From: Papilionanthe hookeriana x Papilionanthe teres
Taxonomy: Eukaryota > Streptophyta > Magnoliopsida > Asparagales > Orchidaceae
Direction of reading: 5' to 3'
Length of the DNA: 64,000 nt
NCBI GenBank assembly: GCA_022702705.1
Contig: CM040430.1
Coordinates: forward strand, 78,433,239-78,497,238
The position numbers and the translations under genes were made by a program. Below are positions 11,512 through 22,415 of the stretch, in pieces. Under the pieces are notes generated by a model. It searched no databases. It was not told where the DNA came from and saw nothing but the letters and a program-made list of their open reading frames with translations. Each line of letters begins with the position of its first letter. Within the stretch, counting starts at the first letter, position 1.

Positions 11512-12425
11512 AGAATTGAAACCTAGGTTTCAACCTCGGGATTGCGAAGAGAACTGGAATTTAGGTACCAGCCTCGGAGTGAGAATCAGAGTTTAAGTAT
11601 CGACGAAAAAAGGATGAGAATCAGAATTTAGGTACTGATCTCGAGAGAGTGAGATTTGAAATTTAAGTATCAAACCTGAAAGAGAATCGAAATTTAGGTA
11701 TCGATCTCGGATGAGAGTCGAATTTAGGTACCGACCTCGAAGGAAGAGAACTGGAATTTAGGTACCAGTCTCAGAATTTAGAGTTGAAATTTAGTTATCA
11801 ATTCGAAAGAGAATCAAAATTTAGGTATCGATCTCGAATGAGAGTCGGAATTTAGGTACCGACCTCAAAGGAAGAGAACTGGAATTTAAGTACCAGTCTC
11901 AGAATTTAGAATTAAAATTTAGGTATCAATTCGAAAGAGAATCGAAATTTAGGTATCAATCTCGAATGAGAGTCGAAATTTAGGTACCGACCTCGAAGGA
12001 AGAGAACTGGAATTTAGGTACCAGTCTCGGAATTTAGAATTGAAATTTAGGTATTAATTCGAAAGAGAATCGAAATTTAGGTATCGATCTCGAATGAGAG
12101 TCGGATTTTAGTTACCGACCTCGAAGGAAGAGAACTGGAATTTAGGTACCAGTCTCGGAATTTAGAATTGAAATTTAGGTATCAATTCGAAAGAGAATCA
12201 AAATTTAGGTATCGATCTCGAATGAGAGTCGGAATTTAGGTACCGACCTCAAAGGAAGAGAACTGGAATTTAGGTACCAATCTCGGAATTTAGAATTGAA
12301 ATTTAGGTATCAATTCGTAAGAGAATCGAAATTTAGGTATCGATCTCGAATGAGAGTCGGAATTTAGGTATCGACCTCGAAGGAAGAGAACTAGAATTTA
12401 GATACAGTCTCAGAAATTATAATGA
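11512..12425 (-). repeat. 128-bp tandem array of covarying mini-hairpins (AlkB-Tat-1 3' region)
   Basis: The landmark AGGAAGAGAACT recurs at 11741, 11869, 11997, 12125, 12253 and 12381, exactly 128 bp apart. Each 128-bp unit holds four blocks of 30-34 bp. Each block is a short inverted repeat around the loop AATTTAGGTA (TACCTAAATT in element sense). The four stems differ: ACTGG/CCAGT, ATTGA/TCAAT, ATCGA/TCGAT, GTCGG/CCGAC. Irregular blocks before 11740 add ATCAG/CTGAT (11620-11639) and TTTGA/TCAAA (11655-11674). The array lies between the AlkB ORF and the LTR, where Tat/Ogre elements are known to carry variable tandem repeats. Confidence 0.9.
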
Positions 12426-13008
12426 GAAATGGAAACGGGCTCCAATCTCGAAGATTCATCTGTATGAAGAGGGACTCAATCCCATGCCATCAGAACCAAA
12501 TCGAACAAAGTTCGTGGCTCCGTGTCGATAGAACTAGTCGATCCTCTAAGACACAGCAGCAAGAGAATTGAAAGGAGCTGGTAAGGGTACCAAGCTGAAA
12601 AGACTTGACTTAACGACAAGTCGAAGAGAATATTCAAATTTCAAAAGAGTTTCAAACAGATTTCAATTGAGGAAAGAACTGAAAGGTTCGAATCAGAGGA
12701 TTCAGATCGGAATTCAATTTGAGATTTAGATTCATTTTGTTTGTCCTTTAACAATCCCATTTTTATTTTTGTTGTTTATTTAGTGTTCATGTGAATTTGA
12801 AGTTCATTTTAATATTCAGATTTTTAGGAAAAATTCTCATTTATTTTCTTTTCTTTTCTGTTTTTCGTTCAAAGTTCATTTAACTCTAATGGTGTTTCCG
12901 AGTCAATTTGCACAAAAAGAGGTGAAGGCAAAAGATGACGTAGTCGTTTTCATTCCAACTTGCTGAAAGTACATCATACAACTTGATCTAGTCATGATGA
13001 CATTTTCC
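12426..13008 (-). other. AlkB-Tat-1 3' region between the ORF and the array
   Basis: No gene found. It is non-repetitive sequence downstream of the AlkB-like ORF in element orientation, probably 3' untranslated region. Confidence 0.5.
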
Positions 13009-14691
13009 TCAGAAATTTAATGTCTCATACAATCCATGTAAATCCAAAATGGATCGTGTAAACTTCTTGTCGATCCATTCAAAAGCGTCTATCAAAAAAT
13101 CCATGTCTCGAATAGTAAGAAACATGGGCAATAACATCACCTTCCAAGCCACCCTGGCGGTGAATGCCGCATGGATGTGCATCGGAGGTGTGTTATTTCG
13201 CATGTAACTCACGACTCGTAGGGCCGGAGACTCTCCAATTCCGGATATGACCGAAAGTGGTAGGGCATTTTTCTCGTCGTCCATTCTTCTAAAAGTAACC
13301 GAGATCCTCTCCACAGCACTCCTGGAATGCAATGCTTCGCAACATCCGCTCCGTTTCCTTTTAACACTGTGACGGAACCTACCGGTAGTGGTATCTCCAC
13401 CGGCCCTCGGAACTCACCAGGGCCTGCAATCTGGAGGTTAGATCCAAACATGATGTTGCACTGGTTGACGAATGATACTGTACAGAAGGCTCTAACAAAG
13501 TCATGATGGTCTATATGCGGAGATATGCAGTCGCCTTCCTTGTAGATGTTAATAATGCAGCTTATTAGTATGCAACCGCAAGCGCACCCTCCATGTTATC
13601 ATCATTTTCACCATTTTTTTGATGATTCTTGGCATCGGATCCACCTCACTGCGATGTAGTATCCCTGGTGGATTTCCTTTTCTGTCTATGGCAAAATTGT
13701 AGCAACATCCGCATTGGATTGTAACTCTTCCCTTTCCTGGCATCCATCTTCGGGGTTCTGAGTACGTTCTCTCAGGCGGCCAGCTCGACCCATTTTCTGC
13801 AATTCAAGGATGCAATCTACAATTTGTTGTTGCTCATAATCTGAGAAAACATCTATATGCAGCTCAAGGCCTTCCAAGATGTTGACCCTCTTGTTTCAAA
13901 TTCTTTCAAAGTATTCAAAGGTTTTCTTCTCAACTAATTGCATTTTCTCCAGCTCGTATTCCGGGACTATCTGAAGTCCTCGGTATCTAGTAACATACTG
14001 CGGGATGTATGGCTCAACCCCAGCACGTTCTTCTGCATGTCTCGGCTCCTCGGGGATAGTCTCCGTAGGGACATCCTCCAGGGTTGCTTTCGCAACAAGA
14101 CTCTTCGGATCCGGTACATATGCTTGGCGTTGAGGTAACGACCCTATTTCTGCTTTTCTTGGTATTTCTTTTATCTGTTCTGACCTTCTTGGAGTTGACT
14201 TTCTTCTTCCTGGTTCCTGACGAACCGGTCTCCTTGGAGCATTTGCACTAACGGTATCCGCTGTCTGTTTATATTGATCTTCTGCTAACTTGGTCAACAT
14301 TTTGCGAATGCGACGATTCTTATTTCTTCATTGGGTAGCAGTGAGAGTAGCTCTCCTTACCACTTGAATTTCTGCGGGCGCAGCATTGACAAGCCTACCT
14401 TCTGCTGTGGCGACCACAGACTTAACTTTCTTATCTTCTCCGGTTGCATGCGCGGCGTTTTCTTTTCTTTTCTTGTTGCTGGATTGGTGGCTCGGGCCAC
14501 CCATTTTCATCACCGTCCGGTCGTGAAGTTCTTCTCGATCAATCGGGATCCAATCATTTTCTTCGTATTGTAAGCCTGACTGGTGTGAAGTCTGAGTCAA
14601 TCTCTATCAGTGCTCCATCCCTCACCCTCTTTTCATCAAGTGCTAGACTCATGCCATTTCTAAAGTTTAGAACTAACCGCCCGTTCGACAT
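13009..14691 (-). pseudogene. AlkB-Tat-1 extra ORF: N-terminal basic region plus AlkB-like 2OG-Fe(II) dioxygenase
   Basis: Downstream of integrase, about 560 codons from an ATG at 14691-14689 (M-S-N-G-R-L-V-L). The first half is basic and unrecognised. The C-terminal part matches plant ALKBH9/ALKBH10-type RNA N6-methyladenosine demethylases: QKMGRAGRLRERT, GKGRVTIQCGCCYN, HIDHHDFVRAFCTVSF, GNGADVAKHCIP and RISVTFRRMD. The iron ligands are visible as H-x-D (codons at 13509-13517) and a distal His (13332-13334), and the 2-oxoglutarate-binding Arg follows. It is broken by frameshifts near 14570, 13745, 13585 and 13320 and by TGA stops near 14326 and 13894, both explicable as CGA to TGA. It continues about 65 residues past the dioxygenase fold. 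Fold identity is strong; demethylase activity of an ancestor is inference. Confidence 0.85.
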
Positions 14692-14988
14692 TTCCCTGCC
14701 AAAAAACAAGGAAAGGATCAGGGTCTGTACTAAGAACAAGAACAATAAAAAAAACACTTAAAAATCTTATTCACTTCTTTTAAATTTAAAGGAAGTAGGA
14801 AGAGATGAGAAAATATCTGGAATGAATGGATTTAAAAGAAAAGATTGACATTTTATTATTATGATTTCCCATGTTTTCTTTTTAACATTTTCGTTGATGA
14901 GATTTTTTTTATCATCCATTTTATTTTGTTTTAGGTTCGAACCCGATCACAAAGTGATTACTTCACCCGTGTTTCTAGGGATAAGATT
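14692..14988 (-). other. Gap between integrase and AlkB ORF in AlkB-Tat-1
   Basis: About 300 bp without a supported gene. In element orientation it links the integrase stop (14989) to the AlkB-ORF start (14691). The equivalent gap in AlkB-Tat-2 is 25155 to about 25600. Confidence 0.5.
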
Positions 14989-15745
14989 CTACTTTAGAGG
15001 CCACCCTTCGAAACATCGAGTTGTGTAATACTTCTTTAAATACCGTCCATTGATTGGAAGCATGGGTCGTTCTCCACGGCAATTCACCAGTTGGTAGGAA
15101 CCTCCTGAGTAGACTGTCTCGACCACGAACGGCCCTTCCCATGTTGGTTCAAATTTACCACCTATCTTACGATGTACAAGAATAGGTCTTCTGAGAACCA
15201 AAACCAAGTCACCGACTTTGAATGTCTTGGGACGGACTAATTTATCATGGGTCTGGATCATCTCGGCTTCGATACGCTCCAAATTCGCCGTGCGGAAAGT
15301 CTTTTCCCTTCCAAGCTTTCCAATTCTTCCGACCGTAGTCCGCCATTTTCTTCTGTAGTGATCTTTTCTGCAACTGTAATTCGGAGTGACGGAAGCTGAA
15401 CTTCCAGGGGCAAGACGGCCTCGGACCCGTACACTAAAGCTTAAGGCGTAGACTAAGTAGGAGTCCTAAAAGTCGTCCTGTAGGCCCATAAGGCTTCTAA
15501 CAACTTCTCGTGCTAATTTCTCTTGTTGTCATCCAAAGTTTTCTTTAAAATTTGAATGAGAGTTTTATTAAAAGCCTCGGCCAAGCCGTTCGCTCTTGGA
15601 TAGTAGATTGTTGAATAGCGCTAATCAATCCCGTGTCTTCTGACAAAATTATTGATCTTTGTACTCTTGAATGCAGACCCATTATCTGAAATGATCCTGC
15701 GTGGTACAGCGTGGTACACCCATCTGACTCAGCTCTCCAGGGGCC
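14989..15745 (-). pseudogene. AlkB-Tat-1 integrase, C-terminal two thirds
   Basis: On the minus strand the frames give part of the catalytic core (RIISDNGSAFKS with the second catalytic Asp, then a site like NGLAEAFNKTL with the Glu), the segment EALWAYRTTFRTPT, and the C-terminal domain (KVGDLVLVLRRPI, GKFEPTWEGPF, LPINGRYLKKYY), stop at 14989-14991. Several stops and shifts occur between 15285 and 15700. The zinc finger and first catalytic Asp are missing because the 5' LTR is fused at about 15735-15750. The sequence type is Tat-like, not Athila-like. Confidence 0.85.
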
Positions 15746-15747
15746 CA

Positions 15748-18700
15748 CAGTTCACATAACATTACGCTGTCCGGATTGATCTCGACCGTCCGCTCAATAC
15801 ACGCGCGATCCAACGGCTCCTGGTCATCGTCTACGACTGGTGTGCACCGGTGACCGTCCATACTCAAACCCTAATATCTCTCTCGATTCTCAATGGATTT
15901 TCGAGTTCTTATACTCTATCAATTCGTCTTGAAGAGACGAACACATCCATACAGTTTATAGGCTATGAAATTAACCCAAACAAAATGGAGAGTTGCTGGA
16001 AGTTTGGGAGGAAGAATGAGTTCATACCTTTGCTCAGAGAAGTGAAGCTTCGATCTGAGGGTTGTGTCACCTTTGATTGAGTCCAAACAAGCTCCAGATA
16101 AAGTCCCTGGCTCTGAGAAATTGTCTAAGTATGAAAGTGACCAAGGCCGATCACAAAGCTTGGAGTCTGGAAGCAATGGCTGGCCTGGTGAGGGGGCTTT
16201 TGCTGGGGAACTTCTCCTCTTGGTCTGTTGAAGGTGTAGGGTCAATCAATTTGAAGATTGGCTCACTGTGGTGAAGTGTCCTGTTTTTTGGGCGGATTTT
16301 CAACTCAAAAATTGAGCTCTGTTAATGGGCATTAGGGTAAAGGAACACTGGGGATCAACTGCTCTGGGTTAGGAGAAGGTCCTTGAGCAATTTTGTCAGA
16401 GTTTCCTTAAGGTCTGGTTCATCACCTTGTTTGGCCGAGAGGTGAGTGGGTTTAAATAGAGGTGGCCGGAGAGCCTCCTGGGGGGTTTAATGGCTTGGAT
16501 CAACCGCCTTGCCAAGGGAAGAACAGCCACAAGTGGCTATTGGGCATGGGACGGCTCGACAAGTTCAAATTGAATTTTGATTCAAATTAAGCCTCTCGGC
16601 TCGGTGGTTTCCAATGGTCGTGGTGGTCGGCCGGCTGAGCATGGGTCACCCTCGTGGTCGGGGAGGTCAGTGCTTGAGTTTTGTGAGTTCAATTGGCGAA
16701 TGCCAAGTGTAAAGAAGTTGAATCAAAGTGGAAGGAGGAAGGGATCATTTTGGGCTTGGTTTGGTCAAAGGCATGGATTTGGGTTTGGTGCTCCCACCAA
16801 GGCCTGATTTGGGTCGAAGGGAATCATATGGCTCGACTCGAATTGGAGTGGAGAAGTCTCCATCCATGGTGAGGTGGCTAAGCATGGTTTAGTGTGTATC
16901 ATGGATGAGGTTAAAAAGGCTTAAGGAAGGCTTAAGAAAGGGGCCCCTCCATTTGCCATAAATGACATGGTGAGGTGTCAAGACTCTCATGGCTTCATAT
17001 GGCTTGTAAATGGCTCACATTTGGCTTACATTTGGCTTGGAAAAGGTTGGCTTGTTTCATGAAAAAGGGTTTTATAAATTTTTGGCATTTAGGGGTAATT
17101 TGGCATGTGGCTTGATTTGGAATGGCTTGATTATTGATTTAGGACTTAGGGATGATTTCAATTAAAGGTATGATGAGAAGAATTTGTCATGTGGGCTTTG
17201 GATTGATTTTAGGCTTTTTTGAAATCATTTTGGATGGGCTTTTAAAGTGGTTTAGGGAAGTGGGCTTTTGGATTTAAAGTAAATTTAGGATGAAAATTTT
17301 TGTAAAGGATTGTGCCAAATAAATGTTGCAAGTGGTTTTGGCATGTGTCATGAGTGGTTTGGAACAAGTTTAAAGTGATTTCGAATTGTATTGGGTCGAA
17401 TTTGGCTTTTTTGGTAAAGGGGCCAAGGTGGGCCAAATTGGGCTAACTTGGGCTAAGGTTGGGCTAAGGTTGGATTTGATGTAAAATTAATGTTGGGAAA
17501 TTTTTATGGGAGTGTTACAAAGAGTTTTCAATTTTGGTTGGGCTCTAATTTTGGGATTTGGGCCCATTTGGGTTAGGTTTGGGCTTAGATCAATTTAAGG
17601 GATTTTGGTTTTGGGTTAGGTTTGGGTGGAGTTTAGGTTTAAATTTTAGGCAAATCAAGTTAGTGTTTTGTTTATGGGGATGTTAGGAAGGCTTTAGAAA
17701 AGATTTGGGACCAATTGGGGTTGAATTGGGTTGGTTTGGGCTAGGTTTAGGTCAAGGGCCAAAATTGGGCCTTAGGCTTCAAATTGAAATTGGGCCCAAA
17801 TGTCAATCAAATTTGAGTTGTATTTGGTCTAAATTGATATTGGGGATATTGAATTGAAGTTTAGAATTGAATTGGACCAAAATTGAGGTCAATTGGGGTG
17901 GTTTGGTTTGACCTTGGGTTCACTTGGGTTAAAAATGGGTCAAATTGGGGGTTTTGGTAAAAGTTGGATAAATTGGAAAAATTGGCCCATGGTGTAGTTG
18001 AACAAAATGAAATTGGGAATATTTGGGATTTTTTGGATTTTTTTGGGAATTTTCTGAATTTTTGGATTTTTGGGGGTAAAAGGGTATTTTGGTAATTTTG
18101 GGGGGTTTAGGGGTATTTTTGGAAATTTTGGTATTTTTGGCCAAAGATGGTCAATTTGAATGGTGGGAAGTGTTTAGGATTGATTTTGAGGGATCTTGGG
18201 AAATTTAGGCAATTTTCCAAATTTTGGGTCATTTCAAGGGTATTTGGTAGGTTTGGTGGGTCTGGGGCCCCGGGGGTCAAAAATTGAAATTTTGAAAAAA
18301 GGAAGATTGATAAAATGTGAGTGAAATGGGATCACTTTGGTTGAGCCATGAAGCCATATTAAGCCCATATGAGCCTTGAGAGGACTCATTTGGGGCATTC
18401 ACTATGTTGTTCCTAACCCTTCAACTGTGGGCTTAGGGGTTAAGGACTATCCATATGAATTACCTACATGAGTCGGAAGTCAAGTTGGGTGAGAGTGTGG
18501 TTTTAGGACTTGGAATGTGTGTGATAGTGTAGTGTATGTGCAAGTCAACCCTCACTGCACCAGAGCCACCTGTGGTATTCCTAAGGCCAAAAAGTCCTAT
18601 AGGGAACTCATCCTTTAAACCTCCACATTCGATTTCAACCCTCTAGGTGATTAGGGGTCTACAATCAAGCTTGTGGGGTTTGCAGGGAGTTAAGAAGTAG

Positions 18701-18823
18701 TTTGAATTTCTAAAGGGTGGGTTCCATTTCTAGTCCTCTAAGATTAGTCAAAGGAAAAGCCTAAGGCTAGATCCTAAGTACTAAAGAGAGAAGCAAAAGA
18801 CCTCATCAAAAATGAGATCAACA
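15748..18823 (-). repeat. Truncated 5' LTR of AlkB-Tat-1
   Basis: Direct repeat of 8063-11142 with a few percent differences and small indels. In element orientation it starts TGTTGATCTCA at 18823, beside the TSD ACCAC, and is cut at 15748, where integrase sequence begins. The last 4.4 kb of the LTR, the primer binding site and most of the polyprotein are gone. This is best explained by one internal deletion. Confidence 0.85.
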
Positions 18824-19002
18824 ACCACTCCATGTCAAATGTGAGTAAAAAGAAGATCAAGTTAACCTTTGTTTTGATTATTTGTGATTTGAATTTTTCT
18901 TAATTGTGTTTGTGTGTTGATCATACCCATTTGTTAGACCTATTTTTACGACCGAAACTTGCAAAATTTGACGATAGGCAAATCAGAGTCGAACGATGTT
19001 CC

Positions 19003-19095
19003 GGCGCCTAGGCGCCAAAAGTTGGCACCTAAGTGCCAGAATGGCCTACGTATCGATGATCCGTCTCCTAGGCACCAGATTTCGGTGCCTAAGAG
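19003..19095 (+). promoter_or_regulatory. GGCGCC inverted-repeat cluster with TATA-like box, upstream of leader ORF
   Basis: Contains the perfect palindrome GGCGCCTAGGCGCC (19003-19016), then GGCACCTAAGTGCC (19024-19037), TCCTAGGCACC and GGTGCCTAAGAGCC. A TATA-like CCTATAAATT follows at 19151-19160, about 90 bp before the leader ORF ATG. The same layout is in the LTR (23354-23437, TATA at 23512) and in Athila-2 (49731-49770, TATA-like at 49883). Promoter function is inferred. Confidence 0.5.
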
Positions 19096-19246
19096 CCACG
19101 GTTACAGATCGTGTAAAAACCGAAATTCTTCAGTTTTCACACAAAATCTCCCTATAAATTGACCTATCTTCATCCCCAATCCCATAGAAACCTTAATTTC
19201 GACCAGAGCAATCCATTTTGGAGGAGTTAAGAAGGATTTGGAGGCA

Positions 19247-19603
19247 ATGGATAGAGAAAATCATGGAAATGAGGTAAGAGACAAATCTCCCAAAGATCCT
19301 CAACCTTATTTTAATGGTTTTATTGTTGTTAATATGGAGAAATTGTTTAATCAATTAGAGAAGATTGAAGCAGAACTTCAAAGTATTGGTAATCGTCTCC
19401 ATGAGATGTACCACCAATAAAAACACTTGGAATGGCAAACCAAACTTCAATTTGATCATATGGGGGCCTATCAAGACGCTCAAGTAGAAATGTACGCGAA
19501 GAACAAGTGGATCGATGAAAAGATGGCTTTGGAATTTCCAAGGGCGTTGGTGTTCTATCCCTTCGATCCTAGCGAACTTCATTGCGAAAGAGATGGTAAT
19601 TAA
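19247..19603 (+). pseudogene. Athila-1 leader ORF (small coiled-coil protein)
   Basis: 118 codons from ATG 19247 to TAA 19601, with one in-frame TAA at 19418-19420 that could come from CAA. The central part looks like a heptad coiled coil (NMEKLFNQLEKIEAELQSI), followed by KNKWIDEKMAL. Athila-2 has a homologue at 49970-50374 with the same order and a KKKWIEEED segment. I do not recognise a family with a known function. Confidence 0.6.
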
Positions 19604-19993
19604 AGATCGGTGTTAAATAGATCTTATATGTTTTTTAGGTGTGATCGAGTCATGTGTTAGTGTGTTGATTATTGAATTTGTGTGTTTGCTTAACTGTTCA
19701 ATGTGTGTTGTTGGATTTGAATATTTGCTTTGAATATGTTGTTGTTTGTGTTATTTATAAAACGATGAACCTTGATACAGTCTTGTACTGAAATTTATTG
19801 AATTTGGAATATAAGTTATGGATTATTATTGAAGAATTTGGATACATTTTTGTTGATCTAAACTATCATTTTAAATTTATTGTGAAAATGTTTAGAGGAT
19901 ATAAATTGGATTAATACTCTCATAGGAGTAATTAGGATTCAAATTTGATAAGATTTGGTGAAAAATATTAAATTTAAATCTAATTTTTGGAAA

Positions 19994-20080
19994 GGCGAGT
20001 CTGGCGCCTAGGCGCAGATTCGGCCTGAACCCGAAAACTCATCTTCTTTAAACTCCCCCACGCCATTTTTGACGCCTAAG
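19994..20080 (+). promoter_or_regulatory. Second GGCGCC motif cluster, upstream of env-position ORF
   Basis: Contains CTGGCGCCTAGGCGCAG, then GACGCCTAAGC near 20070, in AT-rich DNA. It lies about 310-390 bp before the env-position ORF ATG at 20388. A CCCCCTATAGATCCC stretch near 20110 is a weak TATA candidate. The matching site in Athila-2 is 50757-50795. Function is unknown. Confidence 0.4.
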
Positions 20081-20387
20081 CTTCCTCCTCAATAGTTTTT
20101 CGTGAAAATACCCCCTATAGATCCCATTTAAAGCCGGATTTTCAAGTTTTTGAGCTTGAAATCACCCGATTTCTTCATCACGAGGTCAGATCTACATTCT
20201 AAACTCATTATTTTAGATTTTCACCATGGATTTTGCTCTCATTTAGAAAAACTGAAATTTTGAGAAAATTTTTGATTTATAAGGGTAAATCCATGAAATT
20301 TTTAAGCTCTTTCAAGTTTAAAAAGCTTAAATTAGTTTATTTTCCTAGATCTGTTGAATTTATTTTGCATTTTTATTTCACGTTTAG

Positions 20388-21543
20388 ATGGCACCCAAAT
20401 CTAAGAGAGGAAAGGAACGAGAAAATTTGATCGGAGCAAGTTCGTCACTGCTTCCGCACACTTCCGATACAATCATTTTGCTATGACTCAGAAATTTATC
20501 TCGGAGCAAAGTTTTTACAATCCTGGAGGAAGAATTGAGGATACAATAGTTGCGCTCAACTGGCAATGATTTTGCTATTTCACTGTTGTTATCGTTATCC
20601 CGGTTCTTAGAGAGTTTTATGATAATTTCGTGGATGTTGAAGAATACAAGATTTTTGTTTGATGAGTTGGAGTAGGATTTACTCCTGAACGTATCAATAA
20701 TTTCTATGGCCTGCTGCCAAACATTGAGTGCTCTTACTCCAGATTATGTCCATCTGAGGGAGATTTGGATATGATCATTTCCTACCTGACTGATAGTACT
20801 AGAGCCTAGAAGATTCGGAACGGAAAAAGGGTAAATTTTTCATCTTCTAAGCTTAATGGTGTTTCAAAGGCATGACACTACTTTATTTCTGCTCATTTCC
20901 TTCCATCCAATCATCTGAGCGAGGTTACCAAAGATAAAGCTATCCTCAACTACTGCATTCAAGAGAGGAAGACTATTGATGTAGGGAGCATTATTTATGA
21001 TTCTGTAGAGGCTACTGCTCGTTCTAGCACTTCTATTGGACTTGGTTTTCCATCTCTGATCTATTCTCTATGTGAAAGTGCTGGAGTAGTTGCTGAGATT
21101 TCTGAGGAAAAGCTCAAGTTGACAAAGCCTATAGGAAGAGAGAGTGTCAGTATCTATGATCGACTTCGAGGTAAGAGTTCTACTGCACCTTCTGGTTCAT
21201 TACCTACTTCGAGTAGAGCTTCTACTTCTATACCATCTACTTCTACTGAGCCACCAACTACTTTTGGGAAACCATGCATGATAAGCTTATAGAGCAGCAG
21301 AATGAGTTATTCCTAACTCATTGTAGAGTAGATACGATCGATAAGAAGATCAATCATCTTTCTGAGTATACACAAAGTAAGAGTGATTATGATGTTGGGT
21401 ATTCTGAGTCTTTAGTAAGATTTCTGAAGGGTGAGCACGATGTTGAGTTCCCTACTTTTCCAAGATATTCACCATATGTTGATCCAAAGGATATGGAGTT
21501 TTCTTTTGGTGATGACGATGATGAAGCTACAGATAGTGATTAG
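20388..21543 (+). pseudogene. Athila-1 env-position ORF (putative plant transposon protein)
   Basis: Starts M-A-P-K-S-K-R-G, as in Athila-2 (51175). Segments include KFVTASAHFRY, REFYDNF, INNFYGLLP, RTIDVGSIIYDS, a Ser/Thr-rich linker and an acidic C-terminal tail (FSFGDDDDEATDSD). This is the ORF that sits between integrase and the 3' LTR in Athila elements, once called env-like. Function is not established, and I see no convincing signal peptide or transmembrane segment. Frameshifts near 20420 and 21275 and several stops disable it. It keeps a middle region that Athila-2 lacks. Confidence 0.7.
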
Positions 21544-22415
21544 TAGCTTGACTTACCTCTGGAGATGTGTTGATTTTGTTTTTATTGTGTTTCTTGTTTC
21601 TTGTGATGTTTAATGTGAGGTTATTTGTTAGTGTTGATGTGAACTTTATGTTGAAACTGTTTTTAGATTATCTGATGTGTGTTTAAAGACTGTAATATGA
21701 ATGAATTTTTATAAAAGCTTATTTCTATTTCAGCCTACTGTTTAGTGTTCATGAATAGTTAGTAATTTTGCATGTTCAAAAATAAAAATAAAAAAAATTA
21801 AAAAATAAAAAAAAGAGTTTTTAGAAATTAACTCCTGCTCTGCAAAACTTTTCTATATATGCTTGATCATTTCTGTTATATTCATATTAAAGTATGTGTA
21901 GAAGTAGAAGTTAGTTTTTCCTTACTACATCATTATTGTACTTAGATTAATTCCTATTTATTTCTTTCTCTCATGCTTTAGAAAATTTCATGATTCATTT
22001 TTATACTAAAGCTGAAGTTTGGGGGAAGGGAAAACATTTATCAAATTTAAATATTATTTGTCCTTAATGAACTAATATTTTCTTTAAAAATATATTAACA
22101 TAACATAAGGAATGAAAAATCTGTTTAAGATTACCTAAATTTTTTAATTTATAAATAATTTAGTAACCTTAACTAAAATTTCAAAAATTTTGATTGATTT
22201 TAAGAATAGAATTATTTAACTTAAAGAATAATAAGATAAAAAAATTTCTATTTATAGTAAAGAGAAATGTATTTTTGAAATACTAATGAATCAAGATTAT
22301 TGCTTGAAAAAGAAAAGATTGAAATAAGTTTTGAAAAATAATAAATTATTAAAAATGTTATATTTATTAAGTAAGAATGTATAAGTTTCTGAAAAAAAGT
22401 TAAGGATAGTGAAGT
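21544..22415 (+). other. Athila-1 3' non-coding region
   Basis: AT-rich sequence after the env-position ORF without a supported gene. It resembles 52117-53145 of Athila-2 in base composition and in scattered stretches. It ends at the conserved block that begins at 22416. Confidence 0.5.

Larger units (their letters stand above)
3636..18823 (-). mobile_element. AlkB-Tat-1: Tat/Ogre-like LTR retrotransposon with an AlkB-like dioxygenase ORF
   Basis: Minus-strand element bounded by perfect 5-bp direct repeats ACCAC (3631-3635, 18824-18828). Its ends on the + strand are TGTCGG and TCAACA, so in element orientation it starts TGTTGA and ends CCGACA. In element order: 5' LTR (18823 to 15748, 3' part missing), integrase fragment, extra ORF with AlkB-like domain, tandem-repeat array, polypurine tract, full 3' LTR (11142 to 3636). 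Gag, protease, reverse transcriptase, RNase H and the first half of integrase are deleted, so it could not move on its own. It lies inside Athila-1. Confidence 0.85.

Noticed and set aside
11512..12425. CRISPR-like reading of the regularly spaced repeat
   Set aside because: Blocks are contiguous diverged repeats without unique spacers, within a plant retrotransposon.
13009..14691. Host ALKBH pseudogene inserted by chance beside a retrotransposon
   Set aside because: The second copy at 25628-26872 has the same order relative to integrase, array and LTR, in a diverged element.
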